A stretch of DNA of 64,000 nt from Mytilus edulis (taxonomy: Eukaryota > Mollusca > Bivalvia > Mytilida > Mytilidae), in assembly GCF_963676685.1 (NCBI RefSeq), contig NC_092350.1, positions 67,706,502-67,770,501 on the forward strand, written 5' to 3'. The position numbers and the translations under genes were made by a program. This document shows positions 57,933 to 64,000 of this stretch, one piece after another (within the stretch, counting starts at the first letter, position 1; each line of letters opens with the position of its first letter). The notes beneath the pieces are model-generated. The model was not told where the DNA came from. It saw only the letters and a program-made list of their open reading frames with translations, and made no database searches.

Positions 57933-58925
57933 ACTCAAATCTTTCCGAGTTTCCAAAGCCTACAAATCCTATTTCTTACTCAAACACGGTGTTTTAATTT
58001 TAACCAAAGCTACACAAATTTTGCAAATTTATATACAAAAAGCACACGAAACACGAGATCTTGCTTTGCTTCAAATACCTGACAGCATGAAACGATTTCT
58101 GCATGACAAAACGGGTGTGAAAATAAAAAGCGGCTTGTGAAATACGGCAAGTCGCGAGAATACATTTTTAAACGTATATCATACGTATACGTATTTAATC
58201 TTAATCGAACGAAATAACATGATCGTGTTGATTCATCCTAGGTCCGACGACGAACGCAGTTTTTAAAGCCTAGGAAATTTCATTAATCACAAAATAAATT
58301 CAACGCTTTTTCACAATCAGCACGGACTTTTCACTGTCTCGTTTAGTTAACACAAACATAAACAGTTCATCTGTTCTATTTTTTTAAGGAATTGACCGGT
58401 ACAGCTATTTTTAAATAAATTTTAGAAGGAGGAAAAAACTTACCGGCCGACTGCAGTGTCCATCGTTTGCCCTCGTTCTGAGGCGACGTCGCTATTAACG
58501 ATGATTGAAACAGTAGAAGGGGACGTAATTCTTTTCCCCGCGTTTTTCCGTAACGCTAAAAATTTATAGAGTTTCTTTTTAGGAACGAGAAAACATTTTT
58601 AAACTGATATGTGCTGTTATAAATACAAGAAAGCGACAACAAAAATATTACATTACAAGAAAAGAGAATAACTTTTTAGAGAACAGAACAGACATAAAAA
58701 AAAAAAAAAATGCAACTTGTTTTACATGCACGAGAAGTAGAATTATTTACAACAATGAGTAAAACTATACAATTTACGCAAACTCCTTAAATAGAATACT
58801 AAAAAAGATATATAGAAAAAGTACACATGTAGCAGTGAAAAGCATTAGAGAATATTTTACTGGGGCTGTTTCGCAGGCTATTGAAGGGAAAGCTATTTTT
58901 CTATTTTAATTTTCTCCCCAAATAG
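57933..58925 (-). promoter_or_regulatory. U2 spacer and promoter region, subtype 2 (upstream of unit C)
   Basis: Subtype-2 marks: GATCTTGCTTTG, GACAAAACGGG, TCGCGAGAAT, GACGACGAACG and AGAACAGAACAGACAT. The PSE-position segment is unchanged from subtype 1. Contains the TATA/ATG/donor cassette with exon end at 58444. Confidence 0.6.
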
Positions 58926-59117
58926 GGGAGTGAGCCGATCCTGGAGGTACTGCAATACCAGGCCAACTCGTGGCAAGAGCGGTGCAAGCACCTAACATCT
59001 CACCTCGTTGCAAAAATCAGTTTAATATCGAAGTACCCACATGGGGTACGTATCAGATATTAAGCTGATAAGAACAGATACTACACTTTGATCTTAGCCA
59101 AAAGGCCGAGAAGCGAT
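58926..59117 (-). ncRNA. RNU2: U2 snRNA unit D, probably intact
   Basis: 5' end at 59117 with the normal start, GTAGTA segment, Sm site and terminal loop. The only change from unit B noticed is at 59006 (CACCTCGTTGC for CACCTAGTTGC), just downstream of the Sm site in RNA sense. I expect it to be functional. Confidence 0.95.
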
Positions 59118-60115
59118 ACTCAAATCTTTCCGAGTTTCCAAAGCCTACAAATCCTATTTCTTACTCAAACACGGTGTTTTAATTTTAACCAAAGCTACAC
59201 AAATTTTGCAAATTTATATACAAAAAGCACACGAAACACGAGATCTTGCTTTGCTTCAAATACCTGACAGCATGAAACGATTTCTGCATGACAAAACGGG
59301 TGTGAAAATAAAAAGCGGCTTGTGAAATACGGCAAGTCGCGAGAATACATTTTTAAACGTATATCATACGTATACGTATTTAATCTTAATCGAACGAAAT
59401 AACATGATCGTGTTGATTCATCCTAGGTCCGACGACGAACGCAGTTTTTAAAGCCTAGGAAATTTCATTAATCACAAAATAAATTCAACGCTTTTTCACA
59501 ATCAGCACGGACTTTTCACTGTCTCGTTTAGTTAACACAAACATAAACAGTTCATCTGTTCTATTTTTTTTAAGGAATTGACCGGTACAGCTATTTTTAA
59601 ATAAATTTTAGAAGGAGGAAAAAACTTACCGGCCGACTGCAGTTTCCATCGTTTGCCCTCGTTCTGAGGCGACGTCGCTATTAACGATGATTGAAACAGT
59701 AGAAGGGGACGTAATTCTTTTCCCCGCGTTTTTCCGTAACGCTAAAAATTTATAGAGTTTCTTTTTAGGAACGAGAAAACATTTTTAAACTAATATGTGC
59801 TGTTATAAATACAAGAAAGCGACAACAAAAATATTACATTACAAGAAAAGAGAATAACTTTTTAGAGAACAGAACAGACATAAAAAAAAAAAAAAAAAAA
59901 TGCAACTTGTTTTACATGCACGAGAAGTAGAATTATTTACAACAATGAGTAAAACTATACAATTTACGCAAACTCCTTAAATAGAATACTAAAAAAGATA
60001 TATAGAAAAAGTACACATGTAGCAGTGAAAAGCATTAGAGAATATTTTACTGGGGCTGTTTCGCAGGCTATTGAAGGGAAAGCTATTTTTCTATTTTAAT
60101 TTTCTCCCCAAATAG
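59118..60115 (-). promoter_or_regulatory. U2 spacer and promoter region, subtype 2 (upstream of unit D)
   Basis: Near-identical to 57933-58925. TATA/ATG/donor cassette present, exon end 59630. A run of about 18 A lies at 59883-59900. Confidence 0.6.
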
Positions 60116-60309
60116 GGGAGTGAGCCGATCCTGGAGGTACTGCAATACCAGGCCAACTCGTGGCAAGAGCGGTGCAAGCACCTAACATCTCACCTAGTTG
60201 CAAAAATCAGTTTAATATCGAAGTACCCACATGGGGTACGTATCAGATATTAAGCTGATAAGAACAGATACTACACTTTGATATTTTAGCCAAAAGGCCG
60301 AGAAGCGAT
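60116..60309 (-). ncRNA. RNU2: U2 snRNA unit E, variant in the 5' region
   Basis: Full length with 5' end at 60309, but GGCTAAGATCAAAG is changed to GGCTAAAATATCAAAG (a G-to-A change plus two extra bases). In U2 this stretch pairs with U6 in helix I of the catalytic spliceosome and is almost invariant. The rest, including GTAGTA, the Sm site and the terminal stem, is normal. It is either an expressed variant or, more likely, a defective gene copy. A local assembly error is possible. Confidence 0.85.
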
Positions 60310-61304
60310 ACTCAAATCTTTCCGAGTTTCCAAAGCCTACAAATCCTATTTCTTACTCAAACACGGTGTTTTAATTTTAACCAAAGCTACACAAATTTTG
60401 CAAATTTATATACAAAAAGCACACGAAACACGAGATCTTGCTTTGCTTCAAATACCTGACAGCATGAAACGATTTCTGCATGACAAAACGGGTGTGAAAA
60501 TAAAAAGCGGCTTGTGAAATACGGCAAGTCGCGAGAATACATTTTTAAACGTATATCATACGTATACGTATTTAATCTTAATCGAACGAAATAACATGAT
60601 CGTGTTGATTCATCCTAGGTCCGACGACGAACGCAGTTTTTAAAGCCTAGGAAATTTCATTAATCACAAAATAAATTCAACGCTTTTTCACAATCAGCAC
60701 GGACTTTTCACTGTCTCGTTTAGTTAACACAAACATAAACAGTTCATCTGTTCTATTTTTTTTAAGGAATTGACCGGTACAGCTATTTTTAAATAAATTT
60801 TAGAAGGAGGAAAAAACTTACCGGCCGACTGCAGTTTCCATCGTTTGCCCTCGTTCTGAGGCGACGTCGCTATTAACGATGATTGAAACAGTAGAAGGGG
60901 ACGTAATTCTTTTCCCCGCGTTTTTCCGTAACGCTAAAAATTTATAGAGTTTCTTTTTAGGAACGAGAAAACATTTTTAAACTGATATGTGCTGTTATAA
61001 ATACAAGAAAGCGACAACAAAAATATTACATTACAAGAAAAGAGAATAACTTTTTAGAGAACAGAACAGACATAAAAAAAAAAAAAAAATGCAACTTGTT
61101 TTACATGCACGAGAAGTAGAATTATTTACAACAATGAGTAAAACTATACAATTTACGCAAACTCCTTAAATAGAATACTAAAAAAGATATATAGAAAAAG
61201 TACACATGTAGCAGTGAAAAGCATTAGAGAATATTTTACTGGGGCTGTTTCGCAGGCTATTGAAGGGAAAGCTATTTTTCTATTTTAATTTTCTCCCCAA
61301 ATAG
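60310..61304 (-). promoter_or_regulatory. U2 spacer and promoter region, subtype 2 (upstream of unit E)
   Basis: Near-identical to the other subtype-2 spacers. TATA/ATG/donor cassette present, exon end 60822. Confidence 0.6.
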
Positions 61305-61461
61305 GGGAGTGAGCCGATCCTGGAGGTACTGCAATACCAGGCCAACTCGTGGCAAGAGCGGTGCAAGCACCTAACATCTCACCTAGTTGCAAAAATCAGT
61401 TTAATATCGAAGTACCCACATGGGGTACGTATCAGATATTAAGCTGATAAGAACAGATACT
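61305..61461 (-). pseudogene. U2 snRNA unit F, 3' part (nt 36 to end)
   Basis: Normal U2 from the 3' end up to AGTATCTG, then an A-rich element tail, exactly as in unit C. The 5' half is at 63020-63051. Confidence 0.93.
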
Positions 61462-63019
61462 TTTTTTATATTTCAAACATTTTATTAATAATAGATAACT
61501 ATATTGAATACAATCAATAGTTAAAATCATATATCACAGATAATACGATTGTAACTCAATATTAAATAAGTCCCGGAAATTAATGATAATCAAATACTTT
61601 TAGATTTAAATGAAATTACCAAAAATAAATTTACATGAAATCTATTTTCAAAACCCCTAATTAATTACTGAAAACCCCCCAATTTATAAATAAACAACAA
61701 AGTGTTTTAAATTCCTTTTACCAATCTATATATAAACTTTCCTTTAAATAATTTACCTTTATAATTAAAACCAGTTTTTGTAAACTAGTATTACATTTAA
61801 CTTTAACTATAAATAAATATCATCCGATAAATTTTACCTATAATGTTTACCTTTAACAAAATCAAAAATACACAATACATAGTGATTACATTTAACATCA
61901 AAATCAATATCGTACACACACAACCCACTAAAGTCCATAATGCATTGTCATGTGTGCTACGATAATTACTTTTACCTTTAAATATTTAACTGAACTGTTC
62001 AAATTGTAAACATATAATACTGTCTAATCAAAATAATTAGAATTTACTGTCACTTTAACACCTGATGCCTTTTGTAACATTTCAGCATGTTTTGTTTTAT
62101 CCCTTTCTTTACCTATAACTTGTTCAACGGCATTCGGATCAACTATCATACTTTGAGTTCTTTCCTTGTTAAACTTAAAAACTTTAGTCACTTTTTTCCC
62201 TCCTTCAGTAACGGACTGAAATTCAAGATAATCTGTTTCGGCAATCACTTGACTATCATCTGTGTTTTCTTCTCCGGAAAGAAGACTTCCAGGATCTTGA
62301 GCTATATCAGACCATAGCTCAGACCCTACAGACTGTTCATCACTTTTACCAGGAATGTCCTGTGTTTCTGGAATAGCCACGGGCTCAGCCACGGGTTGTG
62401 ACGGTACTTTTGACTTCTTAACTAACGGACAGTTTCTACGAATATGACCTAATTCTCTACACTTTAAACACATCGGCGGCCTACCATACACAGTAAGCAA
62501 ACAGTCTTTACCACCTATCACGGTACGGTATGGCAGACTAGGAACGTCCTTTTCTGCCATTTCAAGAGCCACTTGAATGTTACCATTAGAAAACGTTACA
62601 CCTTCAACACATTCTGTCTCCCTATTACAACTTAACACTGTACCAAATTGTTCCATATACAATTCAACTGATCCAACTTTTATCCATACTGGCAACCAAA
62701 GAATTTTTAACTGAACTGTTTTTCTATCAGCCCTACTCACGTTTATATTCGTGTCCAACGACGAAAAATCCGTCTGCACCACCTTCTCCGCGATCTCGGG
62801 AGTGGTAAAACTGGTATACCATGCACCTCCAACGTCTACCTTGAAGACAGCTGTGATGTCCGTAGAATCCACTACCGCCTTCAATGTCCGGATGATCCAG
62901 GTCCTAGGGTTATCAGGAGCACCATCAGTAAAGATGAACTTCACACTGCATTCCAGGATATCTAGGTCTACTGATTCCATTCTGACGATAAGACTTTGCA
63001 AACGTAAACTTTTCACTCG
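61462..63019 (-). mobile_element. Gag-only U2-specific retroelement, copy 2
   Basis: A 1558-bp insertion at the same U2 site as copy 1 (between nt 32 and 36, losing TGT) with an A7 tail. The 3' region (about 61462-61970) is nearly identical to 56249-56770 of copy 1. The coding part (62024-62980) and the 5' leader are much more diverged. No RT or endonuclease. Different protein sequences at an identical site argue for either two insertion events by related elements or a very old duplication whose flanks were homogenised. Confidence 0.85.
62024..62980 (-). CDS. Gag-like zinc-knuckle protein, 318 aa, in U2-inserted element
   Basis: Start taken at ATG 62978-62980 (MESVDLDILECSVKFIF). The frame is open further upstream into the U2 fragment but without an ATG. 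The ATG is 40 nt from the U2 5' fragment. Domains match the paralogue at 56888-57862: N-terminal FIFTDGAPDNPRTWII, an RNA-binding region with VQLKILWLPVWIKV, and a zinc knuckle with Cys171, Cys174, His179 and Cys184. By hand count about 135 of 188 aligned N-terminal residues are identical, including 21 in a row around the knuckle. After the knuckle similarity falls sharply, except ELWSD/MLWSD and the Tyr-Asp end. An open frame at this divergence implies selection for protein function for much of its history. Confidence 0.85.
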   Translation of the reverse strand: MESVDLDILECSVKFIFTDGAPDNPRTWIIRTLKAVVDSTDITAVFKVDVGGAWYTSFTTPEIAEKVVQTDFSSLDTNINVSRADRKTVQLKILWLPVWIKVGSVELYMEQFGTVLSCNRETECVEGVTFSNGNIQVALEMAEKDVPSLPYRTVIGGKDCLLTVYGRPPMCLKCRELGHIRRNCPLVKKSKVPSQPVAEPVAIPETQDIPGKSDEQSVGSELWSDIAQDPGSLLSGEENTDDSQVIAETDYLEFQSVTEGGKKVTKVFKFNKERTQSMIVDPNAVEQVIGKERDKTKHAEMLQKASGVKVTVNSNYFD

Positions 63020-63051
63020 CTTTGGTCTTAGCAAAAAGGCCGAGAAGCGAT
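63020..63051 (-). pseudogene. U2 snRNA unit F, 5' part (nt 1-32)
   Basis: Same 32-nt fragment and same two substitutions as unit C (57901-57932), followed by GCGAGTGAAAAG of the element leader. Confidence 0.9.
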
Positions 63052-64000
63052 ACTCAAATCTTTCCGAGTTTCCAAAGCCTACAAATCCTATTTCTTACTC
63101 AAACACGGTGTTTTAATTTTAACCAAAGCTACACAAATTTTGCAAATTTATATACAAAAAGCACACGAAACACGAGATCTTGCTTTGCTTCAAATACCTG
63201 ACAGCATGAAACGATTTCTGCATGACAAAACGGGTGTGAAAATAAAAAGCGGCTTGTGAAATACGGCAAGTCGCGAGAATACATTTTTAAACGTATATCA
63301 TACGTATACGTATTTAATCTTAATCGAACGAAATAACATGATCGTGTTGATGCATCCTAGGTCCGACGACGAACGCAGTTTTTAAAGCCTAGGAAATTTC
63401 ATTAATCACAAAATAAATTCAACGCTTTTTCACAATCAGCACGGACTTTTCACTGTCTCGTTTAGTTAACACAAACATAAACAGTTCATCTGTTCTTTTT
63501 TTTTTAAGGAATTGACCGGTACAGCTATTTTTAAATAAATTTTAGAAGGAGGAAAAAACTTACCGGCCGACTGCAGTTTCCATCGTTTGCCCTCGTTCTG
63601 AGGCGACGTCGCTATTAACGATGATTGAAACAGTAGAAGGGGACGTAATTCTTTTCCCCGCGTTTTTCCGTAACGCTAAAAATTTATAGAGTTTCTTTTT
63701 AGGAACGAGAAAACATTTTTAAACTGATATGTGCTGTTATAAATACAAGAAAGCGACAACAAAAATATTACATTACAAGAAAAGAGAATAACTTTTTAGA
63801 GAACAGAACAGACATAAAAAAAAAAAAAAAATGCAACTTGTTTTACATGCACGAGAAGTAGAATTATTTACAACAATGAGTAAAACTATACAATTTACGC
63901 AAACTCCTTAAATAGAATACTAAAAAAGATATATAGAAAAAGTACACATGTAGCAGTGAAAAGCATTAGAGAATATTTTACTGGGGCTGTTTCGCAGGCT
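63052..64000 (-). promoter_or_regulatory. U2 spacer and promoter region, subtype 2 (upstream of unit F), cut by window end
   Basis: Subtype-2 spacer with minor changes (TTGATGCATCC for TTGATTCATCC). TATA/ATG/donor cassette with exon end 63564. The window ends within the spacer just before where another U2 3' end is expected, so the array very probably continues. Confidence 0.6.

Overview
The window looks like repeat-dominated nuclear DNA from a marine bivalve, most likely a mussel of the Mytilus type. Support comes from its AT-rich composition, from several interspersed repeats I recognise as typical of mussel genomes (ends reading GCGGTATACTAC, GATTGCCAAT and GACGCGCGT), and from a tandem U2 snRNA array carrying target-specific non-LTR retroelements. 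The species call is inference. I see no intact ordinary host protein gene. The coding-like sequence is of transposon origin, apart from a few candidate exons without a recognised gene.

Layout. 1-5200: copy 1 of a segmental duplication (partner 47719-52072). It holds a candidate exon pair, a DUF7869-like fossil, a split pogo/Tigger-like transposase fossil and broken ORF2/ORF1 of a Tx1/L1-type non-LTR element. 5400-16240: a run of tandem arrays with periods of about 192 bp, 1.95 kb, 70 bp, 130 bp with X-box-like sites, exactly 356 bp with a hammerhead-like core, and 161 bp. 17-22 kb: a long hairpin and three tandem arrays. 22186-25723: a 3.5 kb insertion with a TTAA duplication (piggyBac-like) splitting a 79-bp array. 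26-43 kb: old intergenic DNA with SINEs and short duplications. 43233-46177: a 2.9 kb insertion with CAGTG termini and a 5-bp target duplication. 46-48 kb: further copies of the candidate exons, then the duplication again.

53849-64000 is a U2 snRNA tandem array, all on the minus strand, with a period near 1.19 kb. Of six U2 units, two look intact (54898-55090, 58926-59117), one carries a change near the U6-pairing region (60116-60309), and three are interrupted by retroelements. One interrupter is a Tx1/L1-type element with ORF1 and ORF2 pieces joined to U2 near nt 51. The other two sit between U2 nt 32 and 36. Each has one intact gag-like zinc-knuckle ORF, no endonuclease or reverse transcriptase, and U2 sequence on both sides.

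The gag-only U2-resident elements are the best candidate for something new. Their ORFs have diverged (about 72% identity in the N-terminal 188 residues, far less beyond) but remain open. Their 3' tails (about 520 bp) are nearly identical. Each ORF starts 40 bases downstream of the retained U2 5' end, so the U2 promoter could drive it. Each U2 spacer also holds a TATA box, an ATG and a strong splice donor, a possible second transcription start within the array.
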